Assembly: GCF_029581355.1 (NCBI RefSeq) | Contig: NZ_CP120849.1 | Location: forward strand, 1,272,501 to 1,336,500 | Direction of reading: 5' to 3' | Source: Parabacteroides chongii | GTDB lineage: Bacteria > Bacteroidota > Bacteroidia > Bacteroidales > Tannerellaceae | DNA length: 64,000 nucleotides | Shown: piece after piece, positions 1 to 10,100 of the stretch | Layout of the letters: each line of letters starts with the position of its first letter | How positions within the stretch are numbered: the stretch's first letter is position 1 | The notes under the pieces: model-generated | Told to the model about the DNA's origin: nothing | The model's input: the letters and a program-made list of their open reading frames with translations, nothing else | Database searches by the model: none | Program-made: the position numbers and the translations under genes

Positions 1-2349
1 TGCATTATTTCCAATATTCGAGTTACCGGTTTGTCCCAGGCTGACACGCCATTTCAAATCAGAAACAATCTGTTGTTCCGACATAAATTGTTCATTGATC
101 ATACGCCATGCCAAAGCTACGGAAGGGAAATATCCCCATTTATGGTTTTCCGCAAACTTAGAAGATGCATCACCACGCATAGTGGCAGAAATCAAATAAC
201 GGTCAGCATAATTATAATTCAAGCGGGCAAAAACAGATCCCAGCACTTCTTCATTATCAAACGAACCGACAGACGGTTTCGTATTTTCACCGGCAGCCAG
301 GTTATTCCATTTAAAAGCATCCGTAATAAAACGGCTGTTACCCGCATTGAAACCATTTGAATTAAAATGCTGATAAGAATAGCCGGCCATTGCAGAAAAA
401 TTATGTATTTCATTAAATGTTTTTGTATAAGAAGCTGTCAAATCAAATAATTTACTTGAACGGTTCGAATACGATTTAGAAGCCTCACCACCAGCCTTTT
501 GTCCATACAATGTGGTTTTAGGCACATATGTATTACGTTCACCTTTCTCCTGCTGGAAACCGGCATTCATTTTCAGATCCAACCCTTCGAACGGGGTAAC
601 GATCAAATAGAAGTTTCCTAATAGCTGGTTAACCGTACTTTCATCCGTCATATCCAACAGAGAAACGGCATTTGCCAAATACGGCTGATCCGGGTCCAAG
701 GTATAATTTCCCTCATCATCATAAATCGGAAGAGACGGGTTTGCATTCATCGCAGCTCTGATAACTCCGGCATTCTCATTTTGCCCACTACCTAATGCCA
801 CGTTATCGCTTTTCACCTGACTAACATTGAAATTAATACCGGTTTTAATATATTTACCTAACTTCTGATCGAAATTAGCACGACCGGAATAACGCTGAAT
901 ACCATTATTCTTAACTACTCCCTGATGATCATAATAATTTCCGGAAATATAATAAGAAGTCTTGTCCGTACCTCCGGTCAACGACAAATTGTGCTGTGTA
1001 ATGACACCGTTTCTTTCCACGGCTCCCAGCCAATCCGTTGTCTGGGCATTTGCTATCTGATCATTCGAGTATTTCGGACTAAAAGGAGCCACCGCAGACG
1101 GATCGGTGTTTCCATAAACTCCTAATTTGTTTTCCGACAAATAATCTTCATAAAGAACCCGGTTTGTTTCTGTCATAAAGCCTTGTGCATCCAACATATC
1201 AATCTGTTTGACTCTCTTTTGAAAAGAGACGGAACCGGAATACTGTACTTTCGGCTTTTCACCTTGTTTTCCCCGTTTTGTTGTGATCAATACAACACCA
1301 TTGGCAGCCCGGGCTCCATAGATAGCAGTTGCAGATGCATCTTTCAGAATTTCAATGGAAGCTATATCTGCCGGATTCAAATTATTCAGAGGTGATTTAC
1401 TCCCTGATTCATATCTGTTACCACTTCCCGGCTCCATGTTTTCCGTAGATATAGGGAAACCGTCGATTACATAAAGAGGTCCGCTATTCCCGGCACCACC
1501 GGACGCATTACCACGGATCTGCATCCAAACACCTCCACCGGGTTGTGCACTTTGTAAAGAGACTTGCATACCGGCAGCCTTCCCAGTCAGCATCTGTCCT
1601 AAAGACATATTCCCGGCCTGGGGTAAATCGTCTGCTTTAACCTGAGTGATTGCGCCGGTCAGGTTACTTTTCTTAACCGTACCGTAACCGATCACCACAA
1701 CTTCCTCAAGGCTCTTTGTATCTTCTTTCATACTTACATTAATGATAGCCTTGTCTTTAACGGTCACTTCCTGAGTCAAATATCCGATATAAGAGAACTG
1801 AAGGACTGCATTAGACGGAACTTCCAACGTATAGTTACCATCCAGATCTGTCGTAGTTCCCTGTACGGTGCCTTTAACCAGGATATTAGCACCGATGATC
1901 GGCTCACCATTCATATCGGTAATAACCCCCGAAACTTTTCTGGTCTGTTGTGGTCCGGTCAGGCTAGTTTTATCCGTATCTACCCTGCGAAGAGAAATAT
2001 AGTTTTTTGAGAACTCATACGTAATACCTAAATTTCTCAACGTTTTATCAAGTACTTCGGAGATCGGTTTATTACGGGCATCGACTTTCACTTTCTGTTG
2101 TAAATCAATGTCATTCTCCCCATATACAAAAAGATAATTTGTTTGTTGCTCGATCTCATTGATCAGTTTATCCAATGAGATTGATTTCTCTGCAATTGTG
2201 ATCCGAATATTCTGCGAATTAGAGATCGTTGCGTGAGTACTAAGGATACCCACAAGAATTAAAAAGACGGATAATCTCATAATACGAATAAGATGCTTAA
2301 TTTCAATATCTTTAATAAAGTCAACGAATAGCAATAAGTTTTTTTTCAT
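1..2349 (-). CDS. SusC/RagA-family TonB-dependent receptor with STN domain (5' part only)
   Basis: Outer-membrane nutrient transporter of the SusC type. The gene runs off the left edge; 783 codons are present and the frame is open to base 1. The N-terminus is long and basic, with a hydrophobic signal segment about residues 24-45. An STN (secretin/TonB short N-terminal) domain follows at about 48-115, then a CarboxypepD_reg-like beta-sandwich at 138-215 (VSGVITDMNGEPIIGANI), a plug at about 225-345 ending in ARAANGVVLITTKRG, and the start of the barrel. STN domains signal to FecR-type anti-sigma factors, and the next two genes upstream are exactly a FecR and an ECF sigma factor. I therefore infer that ligand-bound receptor drives its own expression. 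The substrate cannot be told. The start was taken at the first ATG (2349); an internal ATG 23 codons later also precedes the signal core. Confidence 0.9.
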   Translation of the reverse strand, partial: MKKNLLLFVDFIKDIEIKHLIRIMRLSVFLILVGILSTHATISNSQNIRITIAEKSISLDKLINEIEQQTNYLFVYGENDIDLQQKVKVDARNKPISEVLDKTLRNLGITYEFSKNYISLRRVDTDKTSLTGPQQTRKVSGVITDMNGEPIIGANILVKGTVQGTTTDLDGNYTLEVPSNAVLQFSYIGYLTQEVTVKDKAIINVSMKEDTKSLEEVVVIGYGTVKKSNLTGAITQVKADDLPQAGNMSLGQMLTGKAAGMQVSLQSAQPGGGVWMQIRGNASGGAGNSGPLYVIDGFPISTENMEPGSGNRYESGSKSPLNNLNPADIASIEILKDASATAIYGARAANGVVLITTKRGKQGEKPKVQYSGSVSFQKRVKQIDMLDAQGFMTETNRVLYEDYLSENKLGVYGNTDPSAVAPFSPKYSNDQIANAQTTDWLGAVERNGVITQHNLSLTGGTDKTSYYISGNYYDHQGVVKNNGIQRYSGRANFDQKLGKYIKTGINFNVSQVKSDNVALGSGQNENAGVIRAAMNANPSLPIYDDEGNYTLDPDQPYLANAVSLLDMTDESTVNQLLGNFYLIVTPFEGLDLKMNAGFQQEKGERNTYVPKTTLYGQKAGGEASKSYSNRSSKLFDLTASYTKTFNEIHNFSAMAGYSYQHFNSNGFNAGNSRFITDAFKWNNLAAGENTKPSVGSFDNEEVLGSVFARLNYNYADRYLISATMRGDASSKFAENHKWGYFPSVALAWRMINEQFMSEQQIVSDLKWRVSLGQTGNSNIGNNA

Positions 2350-2420
2350 AACTTTGCTTCTAATTTAAAGTTAATACTGTTTTTATCTGAGTGCAAAAAA
2401 GAAAGAATAGTACGACTTTG

Positions 2421-2446
2421 GGGACAGGTGTACCACCACTTGTCCC
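2421..2446. other. 10-bp hairpin in the FecR-receptor gap
   Basis: GGGACAGGTG and CACTTGTCCC pair over ten positions (one G.T) around a 6-nt loop. The T-run lies on the plus-strand side (2448-2454), so it is not a canonical terminator for the minus-strand genes around it. It sits in the leader of the receptor and could be an attenuator or a processing site. Function is unknown. Confidence 0.45.
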
Positions 2447-2512
2447 TGTTTTTTACTATTCCCAGGTTGATTTTTAATACGTCATAGGCAATAGATTTAA
2501 GTGAAACAATAT

Positions 2513-3475
2513 TTAGTAAATCTCTATGAGACTCTCATTCTCTATCTTATAATTAAAACGATGTACTCCCTGAAGCGCTTTCAAAATATCTTTTACTTCA
2601 TCGTTCTGCCGGAACTTTCCTGAAACTTTATGATTCAAAGAGGTTGCCTCCTTCAGCTCAAACTTTACATTGTACCACAATGAAAGATAATTAAGTATTT
2701 CAGAGAAAGGAACACCGGTAAAACTGAATATCCCGTTTTTCAGATAATCCTCATTGTTAAAAACACAACCGGTCTTTATTAGCCGGTTATTCTCCAAATA
2801 GGCTTTTTCATTGGGAGAAAGGATCACATTATTTTCCTGGTTCTCCCTGTCATATACCTGGACCGATCCCTCTACCAGATCCGTTTCGAACCGAGGTGAT
2901 TCCGAATAGGCAAAGACATTGAACTTCGTACCCAGTACTTTTACATCATACTTTTTCGTCTGGACTATAAAAGGATGTCTGGCATCTTTTGCCACCGAGA
3001 AATATCCTTCTCCGTCAAGTTCTACCACACGGTTCTTTTTATTGAACTGGTTGGGGACCCTTACTTTCGTCCGCGGACTAAGCCACGCTTCTGTTCCGTC
3101 AGCCAACGTTATATACACACGCTGTCCTTTGGGAACATCGATCAACGTACTGGCTGTATCTTCCAATCCGCTATATTGCGTAAATGCAAACCATGTACCG
3201 ATGATGGCTATAGCTGCAACAGCCGCGTATCTTAGCGCATATATGGAAAAAGAACGGAATCTCTTCCTTCTTATTCGGGTCTGCAATTCCTCCATTTTCC
3301 GGGAACTCCACACTTCATCCCCTTTCTGATGAGCCATAGAAGACAACGCCACCGATATTTGCATACGAGCGTACTCCTTCTTTTCTTCCTCGCTGGCATT
3401 AATCTGGTCAAGAAGCTGGTCCTTCTCCTTCAGAGAAAGCTCATCTGTAAAATATTTATTTATTTGTTCATCCAT
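2513..3475 (-). CDS. FecR-family anti-sigma factor
   Basis: Inner-membrane anti-sigma regulator of 320 aa. The N-terminal cytoplasmic part (about 1-74) is charged and helical. A single membrane segment lies around residues 76-98. The periplasmic FecR domain follows (about 110-205, with VPKGQRVYITLADGTEAWLS and the TKFNV block), and a C-terminal DUF4974 module (about 250-318) ends in FNYKIENESLIEI. This arrangement is the usual Bacteroidetes FecR. It lies between the ECF sigma factor upstream and the STN receptor downstream, all on the minus strand. By family knowledge it holds the sigma factor and releases it on a signal from the receptor's STN domain. Length and domain order are normal, and nothing looks broken. 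Confidence 0.93.
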   Translation of the reverse strand: MDEQINKYFTDELSLKEKDQLLDQINASEEEKKEYARMQISVALSSMAHQKGDEVWSSRKMEELQTRIRRKRFRSFSIYALRYAAVAAIAIIGTWFAFTQYSGLEDTASTLIDVPKGQRVYITLADGTEAWLSPRTKVRVPNQFNKKNRVVELDGEGYFSVAKDARHPFIVQTKKYDVKVLGTKFNVFAYSESPRFETDLVEGSVQVYDRENQENNVILSPNEKAYLENNRLIKTGCVFNNEDYLKNGIFSFTGVPFSEILNYLSLWYNVKFELKEATSLNHKVSGKFRQNDEVKDILKALQGVHRFNYKIENESLIEIY

Positions 3476-3568
3476 GAACTTCTGAATATTATTGATTTCA
3501 TAGATACAACGAAATAAATAAAAAACACCCCTAGATGAAAACTAACTTTTTTTGAAAAAAAGTAACTG

Positions 3569-4135
3569 CTAAATAATAAAGATAAATAAAGGAAGGTAAT
3601 CTTTCAGTTCGACACGCAGTTTTTTTAGTGCTGTAATCATCTGATTTTCTACAGTTTTAGTCGATATATTCAGTCGTTCGGCGATCTCCCTGTATTTTAG
3701 TCCCTCCATCCGGCTCAAGATAAAAACTTCACGACATTTCTCCGGCAGGCTATTGATGGCATTGTTTAAAATGACTTCAATATCATCTGTAGAAAGAGCA
3801 TTTTCGTCAAATTGCTGGAGGGCATACATTTTCAGTTGTAACTCTTTATCCATCACCATTTCGAACTCTTCCCTCTTCCGTTCCACCAATTTCTTCTGTC
3901 TGATAAAATCAATACATCTGTTTTTCACCAATACAAAAAGAAAAGCGTTCAGATTGGAAAGGTTTCCCAATACCTCCTGATGCTCCCACAAGTAGATAAA
4001 GATATCCTGAATTATATTTTCAGCATCTTCCGTCGACAAAACAAACTCACGGGCAAAGCGGACCAGTTTCGGAAAGTATATCGAATATACTTTTGAAAAA
4101 TCAGGGGCATTTCTATATATGGCATCCTTTTGCAT
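3569..4135 (-). CDS. ECF RNA polymerase sigma-70 factor (FecI/RpoE-like)
   Basis: Sigma factor of 188 aa with region 2 at about residues 19-52 (YFPKLVRFAREFV...AENIIQDIFIYLWEH) and region 4 at about 126-173, where REIAERLNISTKTVENQMI forms the helix-turn-helix. There is no region 1 or 3, as expected for ECF members. It is the first gene of a sigma / FecR / STN-receptor set on the minus strand, the standard Bacteroidetes cell-surface signalling unit. By analogy it should direct RNA polymerase to the receptor gene downstream. The start chosen keeps region 2 complete; a longer open frame upstream lies in another register and has no sigma sequence. Confidence 0.93.
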   Translation of the reverse strand: MQKDAIYRNAPDFSKVYSIYFPKLVRFAREFVLSTEDAENIIQDIFIYLWEHQEVLGNLSNLNAFLFVLVKNRCIDFIRQKKLVERKREEFEMVMDKELQLKMYALQQFDENALSTDDIEVILNNAINSLPEKCREVFILSRMEGLKYREIAERLNISTKTVENQMITALKKLRVELKDYLPLFIFII

Positions 4136-4217
4136 GTGAAGTCTATGATATTTGTTAGAAAGTTGATCTCATGCAGACAAAAGTATAGAATTATTCTATA
4201 AGATACGTTTTTTGCAT

Positions 4218-4251
4218 AAAAAAAGACAAGCCTGCTCCTACAGGCTTGTCT
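4218..4251 (-). terminator. Rho-independent terminator after the Gfo/Idh/MocA gene
   Basis: Stem AGACAAGCCTG (4224-4234) pairs perfectly with CAGGCTTGTCT (4241-4251), with a 6-nt loop. An A-run at 4214-4224 becomes the U-tract on the minus strand. It lies 30 bp past the stop codon at 4282. Confidence 0.88.
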
Positions 4252-4281
4252 CTTCAATCAATATTAATAAAAAGTTTTTTA

Positions 4282-5718
4282 CTAAATAGTATAATATTCT
4301 TCCCACCCTTTACGCGGAGGCTGGCCGGAAAGCATCCGGTTAGCAAAATCGTCATTGACGATCTCTTTCGTCTCACGATCGAGCACCAGCTTACGATTCA
4401 AGCGCTGAGCCAATACTCCTAGACAGAAGACCTGGCTTAACGGACCGGCAATGGAGAACGGTGAACGTGTCTTTTCCTTTCCCTGGCAAGCCAGCAGGAA
4501 GTTGGCATAATGATTCGACGGGCTTTTCTGATATTCCGGAAGAGCCGGATTCAAATCCTTCGCAATCTTATCCGGAATGACAGACAAGGTACTGCCATGA
4601 GAACCACCTTTGAACGTCAACGTTTTCGTATAAATCTCCTTACCCGGGTTCAACTTCATCAATTGAAGTTTACCTCCGGCTACAGTCGGTATATTCGGGT
4701 CGACATCAGAGGAACCAAAGTTTTCCGGTACAGGAGGAATATTATCCAAACCATCATACCAGGTCACATCTATTGCCGGCATATTTCCCCTTTCAGGGAA
4801 TTTGAACAGGATCGTGGAAGACATCGGGAAGAAGAATGGATTATGATCTTTCAAATATAAAGGATTCACTTCCGAGGGCAATCCCATATCCAGAAATTCA
4901 TGAGCCGTATCGAGGATATGTGCTCCCCAGTCTCCCAGCGCGCCCATACCGAAATCATACCAGCAACGCCACTGTCCCATATGATAATCATGATTATAAT
5001 CATGGTGCTGCACTACACCCAGCCAGGTATCCCAATCCATTGTTTCAGGAATCGGTTCACCCATCGGCATATGTTTAATATTCGGATTCCAGCCATGCCA
5101 ACGGCGCGGAGAGTTCATATGAGCTGTGATAGCTGTCACATCCTTGATCAATCCGGCTTCTTTCCAGGCTTTGAACTGGAAGTAATTTGCTTCCGAGTGT
5201 CCCTGGTTACCCATTTGTGTAACAACACCGTATTTCTTTTCACCCCGCATCATCAGTTCTATTTCCTGGAAAGTACGGGCCATCGGCTTTTCTACATATA
5301 CATGTTTGCCATGAGCCATTGCTTCCATCGTAATCGGGAAATGAGCATGGTCGGGAACGCCTACCGTTACAGCATCGATCTTATCCGCCATTTGGTCGAA
5401 CATCTTACGGAAATCCTGGTAACGAGGAACTTTCGGAAACATAGAGATCAACTCCTGCGTATGCTTTGCCCCCATATCCACATCACAAAGGGCTACGACA
5501 TTACACAATCCGGTTTTATACAATTCTTTGGCAATCTCACCTCCCCGGTTACCAATGCCAATAAATGCAATATTTACTTTTTCGTTCGCACTTACGAACG
5601 GTACGCCCGGCATTGCACCCGCCTTCGAAGGGATCCAAAACGAAGGAACTGCAGTTGCTGCCGATAAAGCCAATGCCCGCTTCAGAAACGAGCGGCGTGA
5701 GATGTCTTCTGATTTCAT
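4282..5718 (-). CDS. Gfo/Idh/MocA-family oxidoreductase, Tat-exported
   Basis: Predicted NAD(P)-dependent dehydrogenase of 478 aa acting outside the cytoplasm. The N-terminus has a twin-arginine signal (SRRSFLKRALALSAATAV, about residues 8-25). The Rossmann fold begins at about 48 with VNIAFIGIGNRGGEIAK, followed by the family signature AHGKHVYVEKPMARTF near 140. A large C-terminal alpha/beta domain follows (DWDTWLG, WRCWYDFGMGALGDWGAH). Members of this family oxidise sugars, inositols or sugar derivatives, and exported copies in Bacteroidetes are often linked to glycan breakdown. No glycan locus touches it directly, so the substrate is unknown. It appears monocistronic, with its own -7 box upstream and a clear terminator downstream. 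Confidence 0.9.
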   Translation of the reverse strand: MKSEDISRRSFLKRALALSAATAVPSFWIPSKAGAMPGVPFVSANEKVNIAFIGIGNRGGEIAKELYKTGLCNVVALCDVDMGAKHTQELISMFPKVPRYQDFRKMFDQMADKIDAVTVGVPDHAHFPITMEAMAHGKHVYVEKPMARTFQEIELMMRGEKKYGVVTQMGNQGHSEANYFQFKAWKEAGLIKDVTAITAHMNSPRRWHGWNPNIKHMPMGEPIPETMDWDTWLGVVQHHDYNHDYHMGQWRCWYDFGMGALGDWGAHILDTAHEFLDMGLPSEVNPLYLKDHNPFFFPMSSTILFKFPERGNMPAIDVTWYDGLDNIPPVPENFGSSDVDPNIPTVAGGKLQLMKLNPGKEIYTKTLTFKGGSHGSTLSVIPDKIAKDLNPALPEYQKSPSNHYANFLLACQGKEKTRSPFSIAGPLSQVFCLGVLAQRLNRKLVLDRETKEIVNDDFANRMLSGQPPRKGWEEYYTI

Positions 5719-5774
5719 GGTATTTTATATTAGATAATTAATTGTTTGCGCAAACATTAAAAACATCAACTTCG

Positions 5775-5782
5775 CAAAAATA
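5775..5782 (-). promoter_or_regulatory. -7 promoter box (TATTTTTG)
   Basis: TATTTTTG on the minus strand fits the Bacteroidales TAnnTTTG consensus. It is about 57 bp upstream of the oxidoreductase start at 5718. Confidence 0.5.
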
Positions 5783-5901
5783 GATATTTTTTACTGATAT
5801 AAAAGGGTTTGTAGAAGAAAGTTCTTAAATTAATCCAATACAATTGCCTTCATCCAATAATTTCGTCCGCACAATAAGATTGAAAACTCCTGTCTTTTTT
5901 A

Positions 5902-5989
5902 CCTGTCGATAATTATGAACAAGCCTGTTGACAATTGTGGGCAGGTTTGCTGACAATTGTCAACAGGCTTGCCCACAATTATCGACAGG
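5902..5989. repeat. Array of four 22-bp palindromic units (array 1)
   Basis: Four 22-bp units start at 5902, 5924, 5946 and 5968, each centred on AATT. Units 1-2 are inverted relative to units 3-4, so the 88 bp form one nested inverted repeat: unit 1 pairs with unit 4 and unit 2 with unit 3. Two perfect blocks (13 and 19 bp) flank a 5-bp stretch in which three pairs would be G.U on the minus-strand RNA but A.C on the plus-strand RNA. This favours a minus-strand hairpin. The array begins 64 bp past the stop of the minus-strand oxidoreductase gene at 6053. A separate small hairpin, TGGCAAC...GTTGCCA, lies at 5999-6020. Related units recur at 57427-57536. Confidence 0.85.
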
Positions 5990-6052
5990 CGATTAGATTG
6001 GCAACTGATTCTGGTTGCCACGTATAGTTATTCAAGTCACATTACATTGTAA

Positions 6053-6607
6053 TCACCAGATATTCTGCGTTGTATGACTGGTCAATACTTCTTCTACCCG
6101 CTGCTTATAGGCTTCAGCTCCTGCCACTATATTTCTGGAAGCATCTCCACTACCCATTCCATAGACAACCAACGGTGTATTCCAGACCATTCCGGCATGT
6201 ATCGCACATCCCTGATAAGGACGCAAAAGTTCATCCATTGTAAAACAATTTCGTCCGCCACTGCGGTAAGCTGCATATTCCGACCCTGTTGTCGTGACGA
6301 TCTGCAACGGTTTACCGGCTACGGCAGGTGTCTTCGCCAACGAAGTGAAAACTTCATCCAGCCACCTTTTCAAAAGCGAAGGAGCCGACATCCAATGAAA
6401 AGGGAACTGAAAAATAACCATTGAAGCATCAGAGATGATCGTACTCCACCGATTTACATCAAAAGACTGATTCTGATATTCATACAGATCGTATACCATC
6501 ACACCGTCAATATCCTTTACTGCATCGGCTAAAGCTTTGTTTGCCTGTGATTCTTTCAGGTTAGGATGAGCCAGAAGAATTACTACTTTTTTCGAACCGT
6601 CATTCAT
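6053..6607 (-). CDS. NAD(P)H oxidoreductase, flavodoxin-fold (KefF/MdaB-like)
   Basis: Predicted cytoplasmic FMN/FAD-dependent NAD(P)H quinone reductase of 184 aa. The N-terminal strand and phosphate loop read KKVVILLAHPNLKESQANKA (about residues 6-25). FQFPFHWMSAPSLLKRWLDEVF (about 86-107) and TTTGSEYAAYRSGG (about 125-138) match the Flavodoxin_2 family (NQO1, MdaB, KefF/YheR). These enzymes carry out two-electron reduction of quinones or other electrophiles and protect against them. No potassium-efflux partner gene is adjacent, so a KefF role is not supported. Length is typical. It is transcribed alone towards the 22-bp palindromic array. Confidence 0.88.
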   Translation of the reverse strand: MNDGSKKVVILLAHPNLKESQANKALADAVKDIDGVMVYDLYEYQNQSFDVNRWSTIISDASMVIFQFPFHWMSAPSLLKRWLDEVFTSLAKTPAVAGKPLQIVTTTGSEYAAYRSGGRNCFTMDELLRPYQGCAIHAGMVWNTPLVVYGMGSGDASRNIVAGAEAYKQRVEEVLTSHTTQNIW

Positions 6608-6840
6608 ATTATTGCTTTTTTATAATGTAAAGTTGTATTCCTGTTATGTTTTCACCTTATTACTTAAATAACAACTAATTACAAAGAAAGGATTTTTGAG
6701 GATCAAGAAAAAATAGCGAGACGCCATATTTTAACATATAAAAACAATTATAGAAAAAGAGTGTCTTTCGATTAAATTCAAATACAACATAGTGATTTTT
6801 AAATATATAGTTACATTATAATGTTTTTTATTATGATATT

Positions 6841-6853
6841 GTTCTAGTAGAAC
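6841..6853. promoter_or_regulatory. Operator-like dyad, copy 1 (GTTCTAGTAGAAC)
   Basis: Perfect 6+1+6 dyad. A near-identical dyad lies at 7048-7064, both inside the leader of the SusC gene. The binding protein is unknown. Confidence 0.45.
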
Positions 6854-7047
6854 TCTTTCATAATTTCTTCAAAAACCAGATTAGCAGTTAACATTTCACT
6901 TTTTGATTATATTATTTAATAACTAATTACAACTAATTTGAGACAAAATTAACCTTTTTAGCGCACACACTCATCTTATTAATCTTCCTAAATTAAATTT
7001 AGTCTATTTTAAGCCTGTATATCAGCTTTCTTTTTGACAGAATTCCA

Positions 7048-7064
7048 TAGTTCTACTAGAACTA
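7048..7064. promoter_or_regulatory. Operator-like dyad, copy 2 (TAGTTCTACTAGAACTA)
   Basis: Perfect 8+1+8 dyad with the same core as the site at 6841-6853. It ends 66 bp before the SusC start codon. Confidence 0.5.
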
Positions 7065-7130
7065 CGATTAATTCAATCATACTTAAACAAATTATACACA
7101 CATCTATTTTTACTTATAAATCAAACGCTT

Positions 7131-10100
7131 ATGTCTAAAAGATTGAAATTTCCGAGCTTAATTTTGCTTGCCGGCGCATTAGCTTCTCCAGTAGGAGCCT
7201 ACGCTGACTTATTGCCCGACAAGCAAAGTGTAAACATTTCCCAACAGAGTGGGAAACTTACAGGAATCGTAGAGGACGCATTGGGTCCTGTAATCGGAGC
7301 CTCCGTAGTAATCAAAGGCACCACTAATGGTATTATGACTGACCTCGATGGCAAATTCACACTGGAAAATGTCAAAAAAGGACAGGTATTACAAATTTCT
7401 TTTGTCGGATATAAAACAAAGGAAGTTGCTTACAACGGACAGGCAACGCTGAAAATCTTTCTGGAAGAAGATTCACAGGCTTTGGATGAAGTTGTAGTAA
7501 CTGCCTTGGGTATGTCACGTGACAAAAAATCACTGGGTTATTCCATGACCGAACTGAAAGGAGATGAAATCGCCAAAGTAAACTCTCCTAACCCGATCAA
7601 CGGCTTGCAAGGTAAAGTGGCCGGTGTACAAATCAACATGGGTAACTCCGGTCCGCAATCTTCACAACGTATCATCATCCGTGGTAACACTTCTTTAGGA
7701 GGTAATAACCAGCCGATTTTCGTGATCGACGGTATTATCATCGACAATGAAGTAACAAAAACCGGTCAAGGTCAAGACTGGGGTAACGATTTGAAGAACT
7801 TGAACTCCGATGACTTCGAGTCTATGTCTGTCTTGAAAGGTGCTGCCGCTACCGCCTTGTACGGTTCGCGTGCTGCCAATGGTGTAATCTTGATTACTAC
7901 TAAGAAAGGGCGCAAAGGTGAAGGTATCGGTATTTCCGTTTCTCACACACAACAATGGGAAAAGATTTATGCAACCCCCGATTTACAAAATGAATTCGGT
8001 TCGGGTTCATCACCTGTGTGGGCATTGAACGAGGATGGCACAGAAAACCGTTATACCTCAGCCGGACGTAGTTTCGGACCGCGTTTCGACGGCAAGCCGT
8101 TCTATGTAGACGGTCAGGAAATGAACTATTCTGCCAAAACAAACAACTTGCAAAATTTGTATAAGACCGGTCGTTACATGAACACGAACGTGGCATTGCA
8201 AGGTGGTTCTGAAAAAAGTGCATTCCGCTTTTCTTATTCTAATCTGAATTCCGATGGTTTGACTTTCAACAACGAGTTTAAACGTAATTCATTCAGCTTA
8301 AACGCGTCACACGATATTAGTTCTCGTTTGAAAGCAGAAGGTGGTTTCTCTTATATTGAATCAACGGCACAAAACCCGACTCGGCAGGGTGGCTCAGGAT
8401 CTCCGATCTACGACTTCATGTACAGCATCGCCCGTGAATATGATACAGACTATTGGCTGAAAGACAAACGTTATATCAGTCCGGCAGGCGACGGTTACAA
8501 CTCAATGGACCCGTACGGTTACTCTAAAACCATCTACGATTACCTGGAAAACATCTACACACAAGATGAAATGAGTGTACGCGGATACTTGAATCTGGAT
8601 CTGAAATTATTGGATTGGTTGTCTGTAAAGGTAAAAGGTGACATCTATAAATTGTACACTACCAACGAGTCAAAAGTAATGGCAACAGGCGCCAGTAAAT
8701 ATGACGGGGCAGCTTACAAAATTCATGAAAATAAGAAAGACCAGTACAAGATTACCGGTATGTTGACTGCCAACCATTCGTTCGACGACTTCAACATTAG
8801 TGGTAGTGTGGCTGTTGAGCAGTGGGACACAAAGAGTGGTTATCATAAAACCGATTCAAAGAACGGTTTGCGTGTGCCTGGTCTGTTCGACATGACCAAC
8901 TCTGTACAACGAGCTGAAACAGAAGTAAGATACAACACCAATCGGAAACGTATCAATTCTATCTATGCTTTCGCCAATATGGACTATAAAGGCGTTTACT
9001 TCCTGGATATCACCGGACGTAACGATTGGTCGTCTGCATTGATCTACGAAAACGGTACAGGTAATACTTCTTACTTCTATCCGTCGGTAGGTGCCTCTTG
9101 GTTATTTGTTGAAGGCCTGCGCGAACACATGCCGGAGTTCATCTCTTTCGGTAAGTTAAGAGCTTCTTACGCCATTGTAGGTAATGACTGTTCACCGTAT
9201 TTAACGACCGGTACAGGTTACTATGCTTTCGACAACACATTCGATAATCAATTAAATAGCGGAACCTATCCGTATTACAAATTCGATAAGGATGAATTAC
9301 CTAATTTAAATTTGAAACCAGAAAAACAGCACTCCATCGAAGTTGGTTTGGATATGCGTTTCTTAAAGAACCGTTTAGGTTTCGACTTTGCTTGGTATAA
9401 GACCAATACAAAGAACCAAATCTTAGGTTTGCCAATCGCATCTGAATCGGGTGTAGGCAAGCGTTGGATCAATGCCGGTGACATCCAGAACAAAGGTATC
9501 GAGTTATTGATCACCGGTACTCCGATTGAAACGAAAGATTGGCGTTGGGACTTGTCATTCAACTTGACACGCAATACAAATAAAATCGTTTCCCTGTTTG
9601 AAGGTGTTGACAAATATCAGTTGTTAGGTGGTGGTACAGATACACAAGGATGGGCTACCGTAGGTGGTTCTTACGGTGATATCTATACTTCGTATGGTTA
9701 CACACGCAACGAAAAGGATGAAAAATTACTGAATGCAGACGGTTCTTATCCTCGTTCAAACAAGAGTGTAAAAATCGGTTCTCTGCAACCCAAGTTCTTG
9801 TGGGGTGCCAATACTTCCGTAAGCTGGAAAGGTGTTACAGTAAATGCAGTAATCGATGCCCGCTTCGGTGGTGATATCTTCTCTGCTAGTTATTACTATG
9901 GTATGAATTCCGGTAATATCAAGTCTTCACTGGCCGGTCGCGATACGCAATATGGCGGTCTACCTCGTACATTGGCCGACGGAAGAACAGTGAACGACGG
10001 TGTCATTCCGGAAGGCGTATTCATGCCTGGCACAGAAATCAAAGGTGTGGACGTTTCCGGTATGAGCTATCAGGCTGCTTACGAAAAAGGATTGGTTGAA

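Larger units (their letters stand above)
6608..7130. other. Long AT-rich leader between divergent genes
   Basis: There are 523 bp without a convincing ORF between the flavodoxin-fold gene (minus) and the SusC gene (plus). It is rich in A/T and contains two related dyads (listed separately) about 210 bp apart. I could not assign a clear TAnnTTTG promoter for the SusC gene. No riboswitch consensus was recognised. Confidence 0.6.

Noticed and set aside
4900..5667. 255-aa plus-strand open frame
   Set aside because: Shadow of the Gfo/Idh/MocA gene on the opposite strand; no recognisable domain.
5902..5989. 22-bp arrays as CRISPR
   Set aside because: Units are contiguous, palindromic and partly inverted, with no unique spacers and no cas genes nearby. 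The same holds at 21634 and 57427.
6608..7130. Riboswitch in the long SusC leader
   Set aside because: No recognised aptamer consensus; only the two dyads stand out.
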